In this document: piece by piece, positions 36,756 to 45,230 of the stretch
Layout of the letters: every line of letters starts with the position of its first letter
Position numbering within the stretch: the first letter of the stretch is position 1
Assembly (NCBI RefSeq): GCF_001665295.1
Contig: NZ_LZSE01000125.1
Span: 49,358 to 113,357 of the forward strand
DNA: 64,000 bases
DNA from: Mycobacterium sp. 1554424.7
GTDB taxonomy: Bacteria; Actinomycetota; Actinomycetes; Mycobacteriales; Mycobacteriaceae
Reading direction: 5' to 3'
Program-made: the position numbers and the translations under genes
The notes under the pieces: generated by a model
Seen by the model: only the letters and a program-made list of their open reading frames with translations
The model's database searches: none
What the model was told of the DNA's origin: nothing

Positions 36756-37435
36756 GGGAGTTCGTCAGCGTCGTGGTCAGCGACGGGTCGCGGGATGCCG
36801 GCCTGGCCATGTTGCTGCTGTCGCGGCCGCCCACGAACGCGATGACCCGGCAGGTCTACCGCGAGATCGTGTCCGCGGCCGACGAGCTGGGTCGCCGCGA
36901 CGACGTCGCCGCCGTGATCCTGTTCGGCGGCCACGAAATCTTCTCCGCCGGCGACGACGCGCCCGAGCTCGAGACGCTGAGCGCGGGTGAGGCCGAGGCC
37001 GCGGACCGGGTGCGCCGTGCGGCCGTCGACGCCGTCGCGGCGATCCCCAAGCCGACCGTGGCCGCGATCACCGGATACGCGCTGGGCGCCGGCCTGGCCT
37101 TGGCGCTGGCCGCCGACTGGCGGGTCAGCGGCGACAACGTCAAGTTCGGCGCCACCGAGATCCTGGCCGGGCTGGTCCCCGGGGACGCGGCGATGGCGCG
37201 GCTGGCCCGCGCGGCGGGGGCGAGCCGGGCCAAGGAGCTGGTGTTCAGCGGGCGCTTCTTCGACGCCGAGGAGGCGCTGGCGCTGGGCCTGATCGACGAG
37301 CTGGTGGCCCCCGACGACGTCTACGACGCCGCGGCGGCGTGGGCGCGGCGCTTCCTCGACGGGCCGACGCAGGCGCTGGCCGCGGCCAAGGCCAGAATCA
37401 ACGCCGTTTTCGATCGGCTACCGGGCGCCGATTAG
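36752..37435 (+). CDS. echA17: Enoyl-CoA hydratase family protein EchA17
   Basis: 227 residues with the crotonase fold: [16 protein letters not shown], oxyanion-hole motif [16 protein letters not shown], and [22 protein letters not shown]. The start is a TTG at 36752 placed by the 4-base TTGA overlap with the NUDIX stop and by homology ([13 protein letters not shown]). The protein ends after [11 protein letters not shown], about 25 residues short of a typical crotonase C-terminus, so the last helix is truncated or different. Its TAG stop is part of the -10 of the next gene. Confidence 0.9.
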   Translation: MREFVSVVVSDGSRDAGLAMLLLSRPPTNAMTRQVYREIVSAADELGRRDDVAAVILFGGHEIFSAGDDAPELETLSAGEAEAADRVRRAAVDAVAAIPKPTVAAITGYALGAGLALALAADWRVSGDNVKFGATEILAGLVPGDAAMARLARAAGASRAKELVFSGRFFDAEEALALGLIDELVAPDDVYDAAAAWARRFLDGPTQALAAAKARINAVFDRLPGAD

Positions 37436-37438
37436 GCT
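37433..37438 (+). promoter_or_regulatory. -10 element of the Rv3038c-like methyltransferase
   Basis: TAGGCT, seven bases before ATG 37446; predicts a leaderless transcript. Includes the stop codon of echA17. Same hexamer at 42123, 62649 and 39606. Confidence 0.5.
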
Positions 37439-37445
37439 GCCCTGC

Positions 37446-38420
37446 ATGACGACGAGTTCGACCGACGCCGTTCCCAACCCGCACGCCACCGCCGAGCAGG
37501 TGGAAGCGGCGCGGCATGACAGCAAGCTGGCCCAGGTGCTCTACCACGACTGGGAGGCGGAGAACTACGACGAGAAATGGTCGATCTCCTACGACCAGCG
37601 ATGCGTCGAGTACGCCCGGGACTGCTTCGACGCCACCGTGCCGGACCGGGTGCTTCGGGAGCTTCCCTACGACCGGGCGCTCGAATTGGGTTGTGGGACA
37701 GGGTTTTTCCTGCTCAACCTGATCCAGTCCGGGGTGGCGCGGCGCGGGTCGGTGACCGACCTGTCGCCCGGCATGGTCAAGGTCGCCACCCGCAACGGCC
37801 AATCGCTGGGCCTGGACATCGACGGGCGGGTCGCCGACGCTGAGGGCATCCCGTACGAGGACAACACCTTCGACCTGGTGGTCGGCCACGCCGTGCTGCA
37901 TCACATTCCCGACGTCGAGCTGTCACTCCGAGAGGTCGTCCGGGTGCTGCGCCCGGGCGGCCGGTTCGTCTTCGCCGGCGAACCGAGCAACGCCGGGGAG
38001 GTGTATGCGCGCGCCCTCTCGACGCTGACCTGGCGGGTCGTCACCAACGTCACCCGGCTGCCGGGCCTGGGCGGCTGGCGGCGCCCGCAGGCCGAGCTGG
38101 ACGAGTCCTCGCGCGCCGCGGCGCTGGAGGCCCTCGTCGACCTGCACACCTTCGCGCCCGAAGACCTGGAGCGGATGGCGGCCAACGCCGGCGCGATCGA
38201 CGTCCAGACCGCCACCGTCGAGTTCACCGCCGCCATGCTGGGCTGGCCGCTGCGCACGTTCGAGTGCGCCGTGCCGCCGGGGCGGCTGGGCTGGGGCTGG
38301 GCGAAATTCGCCTTCAACGGCTGGAAGACGCTGAGCTGGGTGGACGCCAACGTGTGGCGGCACGTGGTGCCGAAGGGCTGGTTCTACAACGTGATGGTCA
38401 CCGGGGTCAAACCCTCCTGA
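37446..38420 (+). CDS. SAM-dependent methyltransferase (Rv3038c-like)
   Basis: 324 residues, class I methyltransferase: LELGCGTGFFLLNL (motif I), VTDLSPGMVKVA (motif II), FDLVVGHAVLHHI and VVRVLRPGGRFVFAGEP (post motifs). The C-terminal 120 residues, with several Trp, are family-specific. Substrate unknown. The TAGGCT box seven bases before the ATG suggests leaderless expression independent of the upstream operon. Its TGA overlaps a CTG codon that seems to start the next gene. Confidence 0.9.
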   Translation: MTTSSTDAVPNPHATAEQVEAARHDSKLAQVLYHDWEAENYDEKWSISYDQRCVEYARDCFDATVPDRVLRELPYDRALELGCGTGFFLLNLIQSGVARRGSVTDLSPGMVKVATRNGQSLGLDIDGRVADAEGIPYEDNTFDLVVGHAVLHHIPDVELSLREVVRVLRPGGRFVFAGEPSNAGEVYARALSTLTWRVVTNVTRLPGLGGWRRPQAELDESSRAAALEALVDLHTFAPEDLERMAANAGAIDVQTATVEFTAAMLGWPLRTFECAVPPGRLGWGWAKFAFNGWKTLSWVDANVWRHVVPKGWFYNVMVTGVKPS

Positions 38421-39598
38421 GTGGGCTGACGTTCAGCACCGACGACGTCGCCTACCTGCGGTCGGAATCCGGTGCCGCGGCGCTGGCCGCCGTCGCCGAA
38501 TTCGAGCTGACCGACGCGACGCGGGTCGCGGACGTCGCCGCGGCGCGCGCCCGGTTCGGGGACCGGGCGCCGGTGCTGATCGAGACGACACTGCTGCGCC
38601 GCCGCGCCACCGAAAAGCTGGGGGAGCTGGACGTCGCCGGCTGGCTGTTCACCGACGAGGCGCTGCAGCAGGCCACCGCCGCGCCGGTGGCCCTGCACCG
38701 GGCCGGGCGGCTTGTTGGCCGTCGCGTGCACGACGCGACCTGCTCGATCGGCACCGAGCTGGCCGCGCTGCGCGCCTCGGGCGTGCGGGCGGTGGGCAGC
38801 GACATCGACGCGGTGCGCCTGGCGATGGCGCGCCACAACCTGGGCGCTTCGGCCTATCTGTGCCGCGCCGACGCGCTGCACCCGGTGACCCGCGACGCGG
38901 TGGTCCTCGTCGACCCGGCGCGCCGGCGGCGGGGGCGGCGGCGGTTGCGCATCGACGACTACGCGCCCGCGCTGGGCCGCGTGCTGGACACCTACCGCGA
39001 CCGCGACCTCGTCGTAAAGTGCGCTCCCGGAATCGATTTCGAGGAACTGAGGCGCCTCGGCTTCGGCGGTGAAATCGAGGTGACGTCGTATCGCGGGTCG
39101 GTCCGCGAGGCGTGCCTGTGGTCGGCCGGGCTGTCGCTACCGGGCGTGCGTCGGCGGGCGAGCGTCCTGGATCGCGGGGAACAGGTCACCGACGCCGAAC
39201 CCGACGAGTGCCCGGTGGCGCCGGCCGGGCGGTGGATCGTCGACCCCGATGGGGCCGTCGTCCGCGCCGGCCTGGTGCGCCACTACGGCGCGCGCCACGG
39301 GCTGTGGCAGCTCGACCCCGACATCGCCTATCTGTCCGGGGATCGGCTGCCGCCGGGGGTGCGGGGCTTCGAGGTGCTCGAGCAGCTGGCGTTCGACGAG
39401 CGCCGGCTGCGCCAGGCGTTGACCGTGCTGGACTGCGGCGCGCTCGAGATCCTGGTCCGCGGCGTGGCCGTCGACCCCGACGCGTTGCGGCGACGGCTGC
39501 GGCCGCGCGGTGACCGGCCGCTGTCGGTGGTCATCACCCGCATCGGCACGGGGGCCGCCGGTCGCGGGACCGTCTTCGTCTGCCGCGCCGCCGGGTAG
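38417..39598 (+). CDS. THUMP-like SAM-dependent methyltransferase (Rv3037c-like)
   Basis: About 393 residues: DATCSIGTELAALRASGVRAVGSDID (SAM loop), VVLVDPARRRRG (DPAR motif) and ALEILVRGVAVDPDALRRRL (THUMP-like C-terminus), matching Rv3037c-type proteins. No ATG, GTG or TTG lies near the beginning in frame; the nearest is about 60 bases upstream inside the preceding gene. The CTG at 38417 overlaps the previous TGA as CTGA, in the same way as other coupled genes here, so a CTG start is proposed; CTG 38426 is an alternative. Confidence 0.8.
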   Translation: MSGLTFSTDDVAYLRSESGAAALAAVAEFELTDATRVADVAAARARFGDRAPVLIETTLLRRRATEKLGELDVAGWLFTDEALQQATAAPVALHRAGRLVGRRVHDATCSIGTELAALRASGVRAVGSDIDAVRLAMARHNLGASAYLCRADALHPVTRDAVVLVDPARRRRGRRRLRIDDYAPALGRVLDTYRDRDLVVKCAPGIDFEELRRLGFGGEIEVTSYRGSVREACLWSAGLSLPGVRRRASVLDRGEQVTDAEPDECPVAPAGRWIVDPDGAVVRAGLVRHYGARHGLWQLDPDIAYLSGDRLPPGVRGFEVLEQLAFDERRLRQALTVLDCGALEILVRGVAVDPDALRRRLRPRGDRPLSVVITRIGTGAAGRGTVFVCRAAG

Positions 39599-39605
39599 CG
39601 CCCGG

Positions 39606-39611
39606 TAGGCT
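39606..39611 (+). promoter_or_regulatory. -10 element before TB22.2
   Basis: TAGGCT about 55 bases upstream of the exported-protein gene; gives a leader of roughly 50 bases. Confidence 0.35.
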
Positions 39612-39668
39612 GGCTGCGGTAACACCTGGTAGGCGCCCCGCCCGTGATCTGCGAGGACAATTTCGACG

Positions 39669-40364
39669 ATGCGTTTCCTGATGGTGGCGGCGATGCTGGC
39701 TGCCGCGGTCCTGCCGGGCTGGCCGGCGGCGCCCTTCGCGGTCTCAGAGCCGGCGTCGTGCGCCAGCCTGGGCGGCACCGTCGAGGCCGGCCAGATGTGT
39801 CAGGTGCACGCCACCGGCCCCACCTACACGCTCAACATGACGTTCCCCGCCGACTACCCCGACGAGCAGGCGTTGATCGACTACATCACGCAGAACCGCG
39901 ACGGGTTCGTCAACGTCGCGCAGGGATCCGGGACACGCGACCAGCCCTACCAGATGGAGGCCACCACCGAGCAACACAGCGCCGGTCAGCCGCCGCACAA
40001 CACCCGCAGCGTCGTGCTGAAGTTCTTCCAGGACTTGGGCGGTTCGCGGCCGACCACCTGGTACAAGGCGTTCAACTACAACCTCGGGACCAAGGCGCCC
40101 ATCACCTTCGACAACCTGTTCGCGCCCGGCACCACGCCGCTGGATGCCATCTTCCCGATCGTCCAGCGCGAGCTCAACCGCCAAAACCCTTTGGGAGCAG
40201 TGATATTGCCCTCGACCGGGCTGGACCCCTCGCATTACCAGAACTTCGCCATCACCGACGACCAGCTGATCTTCTACTTCGCCCCGGGCGAGATGCTGCC
40301 GTCGTTCGGCGGCCCGACCCAGGCGCTGGTGCCCCGCAGCGCCATCCCGCCGCTGGCGATCTAG
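39669..40364 (+). CDS. Exported protein TB22.2 (Rv3036c-like, DUF3298/RsiV-type)
   Basis: 231 residues with an N-terminal signal peptide (MRFLMVAAMLAAAVLPGWPAA, cleavage near PAAPFA). The mature part has two Cys soon after cleavage (CASLGGTVEAGQMCQ), likely a disulfide. A C-terminal DUF3298-like domain follows (YKAFNYNLGTKAPITFDNLF ... FAITDDQLIFYFAPGEM). The M. tuberculosis homologue has been reported as a cell-wall esterase. ATG 39669 has AGGA about 12 bases upstream. Confidence 0.88.
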   Translation: MRFLMVAAMLAAAVLPGWPAAPFAVSEPASCASLGGTVEAGQMCQVHATGPTYTLNMTFPADYPDEQALIDYITQNRDGFVNVAQGSGTRDQPYQMEATTEQHSAGQPPHNTRSVVLKFFQDLGGSRPTTWYKAFNYNLGTKAPITFDNLFAPGTTPLDAIFPIVQRELNRQNPLGAVILPSTGLDPSHYQNFAITDDQLIFYFAPGEMLPSFGGPTQALVPRSAIPPLAI

Positions 40365-40405
40365 CCGCGGCCGGCGCCCCTGCGTTGCGTGTGGCTCAAG
40401 GGCAA

Positions 40406-40732
40406 CTAAACGGGCCCGGCGAGCGACTCCATGGCCGCGGCACCGATCGCCAGCGCGACCTGCACCACGCACCCGATGAGCGGGACGAAAAATGCCGTCC
40501 GCCGCCGGAGGAGCAGGAACACGGCGACCGCGACGTCGGCGACCAGGACGACCGCGCCGCCCCAGACCCCCACCATCATGGCGCGGTCGATCCAGGCGGG
40601 ATCGCCGCACTTCACGGAGCCGCACGGGTCGGTGCTCATGACGAACAGGCCCAGCAGCACATCCGTCGCCGCCAGCAGAAATCCGTGGACGAGCAGCAGG
40701 ACGACGGTCGCGGCGACGTTCGCGGGCTTCAT
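40406..40732 (-). CDS. Small membrane protein
   Basis: 108 residues, three or four hydrophobic helices (VAATVVLLLVHGFLLAATDVLLGLFV, VGVWGGAVVLVADVAVAVFLLL, FFVPLIGCVVQVALAIGAAAM) with two Cys in DPCGSVKCGDP between the first two. Function unknown. ATG 40732 overlaps the stop of the upstream PQQ-like gene (ATGA), so it is co-transcribed with it. Confidence 0.8.
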   Translation of the reverse strand: MKPANVAATVVLLLVHGFLLAATDVLLGLFVMSTDPCGSVKCGDPAWIDRAMMVGVWGGAVVLVADVAVAVFLLLRRRTAFFVPLIGCVVQVALAIGAAAMESLAGPV

Positions 40733-42096
40733 GCCGGCCCGAAACAGTAGACCTGACCGTCGCTGGTGGCGGCCACCACGCGGCGATCGTTGCCGACCGA
40801 CACGCCGACGGGATACCCGGTGGCCGCCGGGAGCGGATAGCTGGCCAGCGTGTGCCCGTTGCCCGGGTCGAAGACCAGGACCGACATGCCGGGTGCGCCG
40901 TCCGCGGGCGGGCCACCGACGACCGCATATCCGGCGCCGCCGCCCGCCAGGCTCGACGACGACAGCGGCGTGACGTCGTCGCGGCGCCAGACCGAGTCGG
41001 CGTGATCGCCGGCGTCCTTGAACGCCGCCAGCCGCGTGTCGGGCCCGCCGCCCGAGACGATCAGCCCCTGTGGGGTGACCGCGGGCGGCGTCTGGGCCAA
41101 AAAGCCAAGCGGGACAGACCACTTCGGTTTCCCGTCGGCGGCGTGCAGGGCCCACAGCCGTTGGTCGCGGCCGTTGACGTAGACGGTCGACCCGTCGGCC
41201 GACAGTACCGGGCTGGCGATGACGCCGCCGCCGACGACGTCGCTGGTCCACTCCCGGGTGATCAGCGGCGTCTGGCCCGGGTGGTACTTCAGCCCCACCA
41301 GCGCCGCGGCCGGCGCGCCCGGCTGCCAGACCCCCAGCACGGCGGTCGCGTTGGCCGGTGAGAAGGCCGGCGCCGCGGCCACCGGGCAGCCCTGCCGGGC
41401 GGGCCCGCAATCGGCCAACCCGCGGGTCGCGTCGGTGGGATCGACGCCCTCGACCAGGTCGAGCGGGCTGCCGACAACCTCACCGCGGTGGGAATCGAAA
41501 ACCAGCACCTGCCCCAGGTGCGTGGTGACGAGCAGCTGGCCGTGCCCGAGAAACCTTGGGGTGGTGGGCATCCCGATCACCGGCTGGCGCCACCGCGTCC
41601 ACTGGGTCACCGGAAACGAGAGGAAGGTGCCCGGCTGGCCGACGTAGAGGTTGTCGAAGCCGTCGAACAGCGGGCCGGCGAAGCCCCCTCCCTGGACCAA
41701 CCGGACACACCAGCGCTGGCGGCCGTTGTCGTTGGCCTCCCACTCCATCAGCGAACACCCCGCCGGCGTCTGCGCGTTCAGCGCGAGATAGCTGCGCGCG
41801 CTCAGCGCCGCGCCGGACCCCAGGCTGCCCTTGACCGACCGGGTCCACTGCAGTGACAGCTTGGTGGCCCCGCCGGTCGCGGTGTAGCTGCTGTTGGCGG
41901 CGTCGCCGTATTGCGCCGGCCAGCCCTGCGCGGGGGAGGCGTCGACCCACGAGTCGGTGTTGCCGCAGCCGCCGAGCCCGGCCGCCAGCGCGCCCGCCAG
42001 CGCCACGCAGGAACCACGCCGAAGCCCACGCAGGAGATGTCGGGCAAGCACCTCGGGTTTCCAAATCCTTCTACGCAGGGCCACGGTCGAGTCCAC
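40729..42096 (-). CDS. PQQ/beta-propeller-like lipoprotein (Rv3035-like)
   Basis: About 455 residues. The N-terminal basic stretch and hydrophobic segment end in a lipobox, AAGLGGCG. Repeated blade-like units follow: GSTVYVNGRDQRLWALHAADGKPKWSV, GQLLVTTHLGQVLVFDSHRGEVV and GQVYCFGPA, typical of PQQ-repeat propellers. Probably an envelope scaffold or binding protein. Start uncertain: GTG 42096 (VDSTVALRR) or GTG 42084. Co-transcribed with the small membrane protein and divergent from the acetyltransferase gene. Confidence 0.85.
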   Translation of the reverse strand: MDSTVALRRRIWKPEVLARHLLRGLRRGSCVALAGALAAGLGGCGNTDSWVDASPAQGWPAQYGDAANSSYTATGGATKLSLQWTRSVKGSLGSGAALSARSYLALNAQTPAGCSLMEWEANDNGRQRWCVRLVQGGGFAGPLFDGFDNLYVGQPGTFLSFPVTQWTRWRQPVIGMPTTPRFLGHGQLLVTTHLGQVLVFDSHRGEVVGSPLDLVEGVDPTDATRGLADCGPARQGCPVAAAPAFSPANATAVLGVWQPGAPAAALVGLKYHPGQTPLITREWTSDVVGGGVIASPVLSADGSTVYVNGRDQRLWALHAADGKPKWSVPLGFLAQTPPAVTPQGLIVSGGGPDTRLAAFKDAGDHADSVWRRDDVTPLSSSSLAGGGAGYAVVGGPPADGAPGMSVLVFDPGNGHTLASYPLPAATGYPVGVSVGNDRRVVAATSDGQVYCFGPA

Positions 42097-42122
42097 GTGA
42101 GAGTAACGCGCGCCGGCTCCGA

Positions 42123-42128
42123 TAGGCT
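42123..42128 (+). promoter_or_regulatory. -10 element of the Rv3034c-like gene
   Basis: TAGGCT, eight bases before ATG 42137; predicts a leaderless mRNA. Confidence 0.5.
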
Positions 42129-42136
42129 TTCCGGCC

Positions 42137-42874
42137 ATGACGAGCATGTGGAATGCTCCGCTTCACCGCCGCTGGCGTGGATCGAACCTGCGGGACCCTC
42201 GCCAGGCCAAGTTCCTCACGCTGGCCTCGCTGAAGTGGGTGCTGGCCAACCGCGCCTACACCCCGTGGTACCTGGTGCGCTACTGGCGGCTGCTGAAGTT
42301 CAAGCTGGCCAACCCGCACATCATCACCCGCGGGATGGTGTTCCTGGGCAAGGGCGTGGAGATCCACGCGACACCCGAACTGGCCGAGATGGAGATCGGC
42401 CGCTGGGTGCACATCGGGGACAAGAACACCATCCGCGCGCACGAGGGCTCGCTGCGGTTCGGCGACAAGGTGGTGCTCGGCCGCGACAACGTCATCAACA
42501 CCTACCTCGACATCGAACTCGGCGATTCGGTGTTGATGGCCGACTGGTGCTACGTCTGCGATTTCGACCACCGCATGGACGACATCACCCTGCCGATCAA
42601 GGATCAGGGCATCGTCAAGTCCCCGGTCCGCATCGGGCCGGACACGTGGGTCGGGGTCAAGGTGACGGTGCTGCGCGGCACCTCCGTCGGGCGCGGCTGT
42701 GTGCTGGGGTCGCACGCGGTGGTCCGCGGCGTCGTCCCGGACTACTCGATCGCGGTCGGCGCGCCGGCCAAGGTGGTCAAGAACCGGCAGCTGTCCTGGG
42801 AGAGCTCGGCCGCCCAGCGCGCCGAACTGGCCGCCGCGCTGGCCGACATCGAACGCAAGAAGGCGGCGCGCTAG
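42137..42874 (+). CDS. Hexapeptide-repeat acetyltransferase (Rv3034c-like)
   Basis: 245 residues with a left-handed beta-helix: isoleucine/valine-rich hexapeptides such as IGRWVHIGDKNTIRAHEGSL and RIGPDTWVGVKVTVLRGTSVG, ending GCVLGSHAVVRGVVPDYSIAVGAPAKVVKN, the classical LacA/MaaA-type O-acetyltransferase end. It likely acetylates a sugar or other envelope component; the acceptor is unknown. The ATG is leaderless by the TAGGCT rule. The 3' end overlaps the convergent lipoprotein gene by four bases. Confidence 0.9.
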   Translation: MTSMWNAPLHRRWRGSNLRDPRQAKFLTLASLKWVLANRAYTPWYLVRYWRLLKFKLANPHIITRGMVFLGKGVEIHATPELAEMEIGRWVHIGDKNTIRAHEGSLRFGDKVVLGRDNVINTYLDIELGDSVLMADWCYVCDFDHRMDDITLPIKDQGIVKSPVRIGPDTWVGVKVTVLRGTSVGRGCVLGSHAVVRGVVPDYSIAVGAPAKVVKNRQLSWESSAAQRAELAAALADIERKKAAR

Positions 42875-43416
42875 GCCTCCGGGTGGTCGTCGACCTTGTA
42901 GTCGAAGCTGACGTCGCCGGCGTCGACGCTCGTGACGGTGACGGCGATGCCGTACTTCTGCCCGCCGTCGGTGAGTTCGCACCGCAGCGTCGCACCCTCG
43001 GTGCCCTTGAGGTTGTCGGGGCACGTCACCGAGTCGGGCTTGCGGCCCACCTGCTGGGCCAGCTTGTTGCTGAGGATCTTGGCGACCTGGTTCTTGTCGA
43101 CCGTCTCGACCATGTCGAACTTGACGTCGTTGCCGTTGACGCTGGTCACGGTCACGTTGACGTTGAAGGTCTGGTCCTTGACCTTCATCGAGCAGTTCAG
43201 CTGCGCCCCCACCGCGGCCGGCAGGTCATTCGGGCAGTCGACCGATTCGGGCTTGTTGCCGGCGGCGTCCGTCAGTTTGGACGTGATCTGGCTGGCGACG
43301 TCACTCTTGCTCACCGCGTGCTTCGATGAGACCGAACACGAACAGGCGCCGGCGCTGGCCATCAGCCCCGCGGCCGCACCCGCAACCAACAACGTCCGAA
43401 CGATCGAGCGAGCCAT
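42871..43416 (-). CDS. DUF4333 lipoprotein with two repeats (Rv3033-like)
   Basis: 181 residues. A signal peptide, MARSIVRTLLVAGAAAGLMASAGAC, ends in a lipobox-like site. Two DUF4333 units follow, each with a Cys pair: KPESVDCPNDLPAAVGAQLNC and KPDSVTCPDNLKGTEGATLRC. Surface-exposed, function unknown. GGGAGG four bases before the ATG. Transcribed toward the acetyltransferase gene. Confidence 0.88.
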   Translation of the reverse strand: MARSIVRTLLVAGAAAGLMASAGACSCSVSSKHAVSKSDVASQITSKLTDAAGNKPESVDCPNDLPAAVGAQLNCSMKVKDQTFNVNVTVTSVNGNDVKFDMVETVDKNQVAKILSNKLAQQVGRKPDSVTCPDNLKGTEGATLRCELTDGGQKYGIAVTVTSVDAGDVSFDYKVDDHPEA

Positions 43417-43499
43417 AGCGCCTCCCGAGGGCGAGATCGACGACAATTGTGAGTCGGCTGATGATTGCATGCCAGCCAGCTTGTGGCACGCCAAATCGC

Positions 43500-43922
43500 T
43501 CAGATGCTCTGGTAGCGGCCCAGCGCCTCGGCGCGCTCGGCGCCGTGGTCGACGATCGGGGCCGGGTAGTCGTGCGGCCGTTCGCCTTTCCTCAGATGCG
43601 CGTCGTCGACCGCGCGCAGCTCGGGAACCCAGCGCCGGATGTAATCGCCCGACGGATCGAACTTTTCGCCCTGCGCGCTCGGGTTGAAGACCCGGAAGTA
43701 CGGCGCGGCGTCGGTGCCCGATCCGGCGCACCCCTGCCAGCCGTGCTGGTTGTTGGCCATGTCGCCGTCGACGAGCTGATCCAGGAACCACTCGGCGCCC
43801 CACTGCCACGGCAGGTGCAGGTCCTTGACCAGAAACGACGCGGCCCCACCACTTGCGGCGGCGGTCAGGGCGGGGTGGTCGTGCAGCCGCAGGTCTCGGC
43901 GAAACCACAACAGCGCCGGCAT
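43500..43922 (-). pseudogene. Photolyase with large internal in-frame deletion
   Basis: 140 residues: the N-terminal start of a DNA photolyase ([23 protein letters not shown]) runs directly into a late C-terminal part ([68 protein letters not shown]). A normal enzyme is about 450 residues, so roughly 300 residues, including most of the antenna and the front of the FAD domain, are missing while the frame is kept. It cannot be a working photolyase. The gene starts three bases after the tspO stop, so it is still in an operon. Could be an assembly error; needs reads. Confidence 0.85.
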
Positions 43923-43925
43923 GAT

Positions 43926-44417
43926 TCAGCGGTTGAGCCGCCAGATGTGGGTGGCCAGGACGGTGGCGAAGGCGCCCCAGACGGGGTAGGCCGACAGCGC
44001 CGCACCGGCTTTTCCGTCCGCCTGTGCGGCCCGACGCGCGAGGTCTGCGCTGCTCGCCGTCAGCGCCGCGGCGCCGAGCGCGGCGGCGCCGAGTTTGTGA
44101 TACCGGAAGAACAGCCAGCTCCATCCGGCGTTCAGGGCCAGGTTCACCCCGAGCGCCGCGGCGTAGCGGCGCGCCTCGGCGTGCTGTCCCCGGGCTCGAA
44201 ACCGGTCGATGGCCACCGCGGACGTCGCCGCTATGTCGGTGTAGAGCGCCGTCCACACGAGCGGGAAGGCGGCGCTGGGCGGCTGGTACGGCGGCTTGCG
44301 GAGCCGGGAATACCAGGCGGGCAGCCGCTTTGGGCTGGCGACGCCTCCGGTGCCTGCGGCCGCCGCGACGGCTAGTGTCGTCGTCGCCAATACCGATTTG
44401 TCCACACTTTTCCCCAT
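43926..44417 (-). CDS. tspO: TspO/MBR family membrane protein
   Basis: 163 residues, five hydrophobic helices of the tryptophan-rich sensory protein/peripheral benzodiazepine receptor family: WYSRLRKPPYQPPSAAFPLVWTALYTDIAA (the WxxLxKPxxxPP signature) and LALNAGWSWLFFRYHKLGAA. Binds porphyrins and lipids in known members, often linked to light and oxidative stress. The neighbouring photolyase remnant fits a light-response operon. A TATGAT -10 lies at about 44439 on this strand. Confidence 0.9.
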   Translation of the reverse strand: MGKSVDKSVLATTTLAVAAAAGTGGVASPKRLPAWYSRLRKPPYQPPSAAFPLVWTALYTDIAATSAVAIDRFRARGQHAEARRYAAALGVNLALNAGWSWLFFRYHKLGAAALGAAALTASSADLARRAAQADGKAGAALSAYPVWGAFATVLATHIWRLNR

Positions 44418-44516
44418 TCGACGCGTGCTACCGCGATCATAGAAATTTCAGTAACTTAAGTGCCGCCGTCGGCGCCCGCGTGGGCGAAACCTGCGGTGGG
44501 CTAAGGCTTTATGGTC

Positions 44517-45014
44517 TCAGGAGGGGATGGCGGCGGCGCGCGTCGATTCGTGCCGGTATCGCCGGTCGCGGACTATTCCCGAGAGCATCTGACGCCTGGC
44601 CTTGACGAGGTCGTCGATGAGTTGGAGGGCTTCGGCCACCGATCCCACCACGGGCAAACCGTGGTCGTTGACGATGTGAAGCATCGGGCGCAGCGCGGCG
44701 CCGGCGACGACGCTGCAGTGCACCCGCGCCTGCTGATGCTCGTGATTGAGCGCCAGCAGCGCCCGGAAACCGTCAAGGCTCATGAAGTCCAGCTGGCTCA
44801 TGTCGAGGATCAACGGGGTCTTCAGGCGGGAAAAGCGACGGATCGCATGGGCGAACTGGTCGGCGTTCGATGCGTCGATCTCGCCATCCACCCGCAGGAC
44901 GGTGCCCAGGCTGCGCGCATAGACAAACAGCCGCGCGCCGTTGAAATCGGTCATGTAGCGGCAGCTGGCGGGTTGGTGAGTATCAGGTGAATCCGTGGAG
45001 CGGTGAGCGGTCAT
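44517..45014 (-). CDS. STAS-domain anti-sigma-factor antagonist
   Basis: 165 residues with a single STAS domain (about 25-135): VLRVDGEIDASNADQFAHAIRRF and LILDMSQLDFMSLDGFRALL, whose DMSQLDFMSLDG loop carries the usual phosphorylatable serine. It should bind an RsbW-like kinase; the MEDS-HATPase protein at 8505-9557 is one candidate but is not linked. ATG 45014 chosen; TTG 45026 in frame. Basic C-terminal tail RDRRYRHESTRAAAIPS. Confidence 0.85.
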   Translation of the reverse strand: MTAHRSTDSPDTHQPASCRYMTDFNGARLFVYARSLGTVLRVDGEIDASNADQFAHAIRRFSRLKTPLILDMSQLDFMSLDGFRALLALNHEHQQARVHCSVVAGAALRPMLHIVNDHGLPVVGSVAEALQLIDDLVKARRQMLSGIVRDRRYRHESTRAAAIPS

Positions 45015-45230
45015 GTCGTGCGCCAATCGGCTGTGGTGAAGGGGCGACGGGTGTGCTACGCACCGCGCTCCAATAAAGAAGCTGTGAACTCAACCTGGTT
45101 TAGATGCTAGCCCCCACGCCGGGCCAAGGTGGCCGAATGCGACCACCAATTTCGGGGTTGACCCGCGGAGCCGGCGGGTACGCGCCGGGGTCTTGGGTCG
45201 CCAGGGCTGCCAACTCTTCGTTTTCCGGCT

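Noticed and set aside
42871-44256. A 461-codon frame joining the DUF4333 protein to upstream sequence
   Set aside because: A signal peptide with ATG and ribosome site begins at 43416; the upstream part is antisense or out of frame to the photolyase remnant and tspO.
45015-45230. Gap between the STAS gene and the hypothetical gene searched for RNA genes
   Set aside because: No tRNA-like cloverleaf, strong hairpin or palindrome was found.
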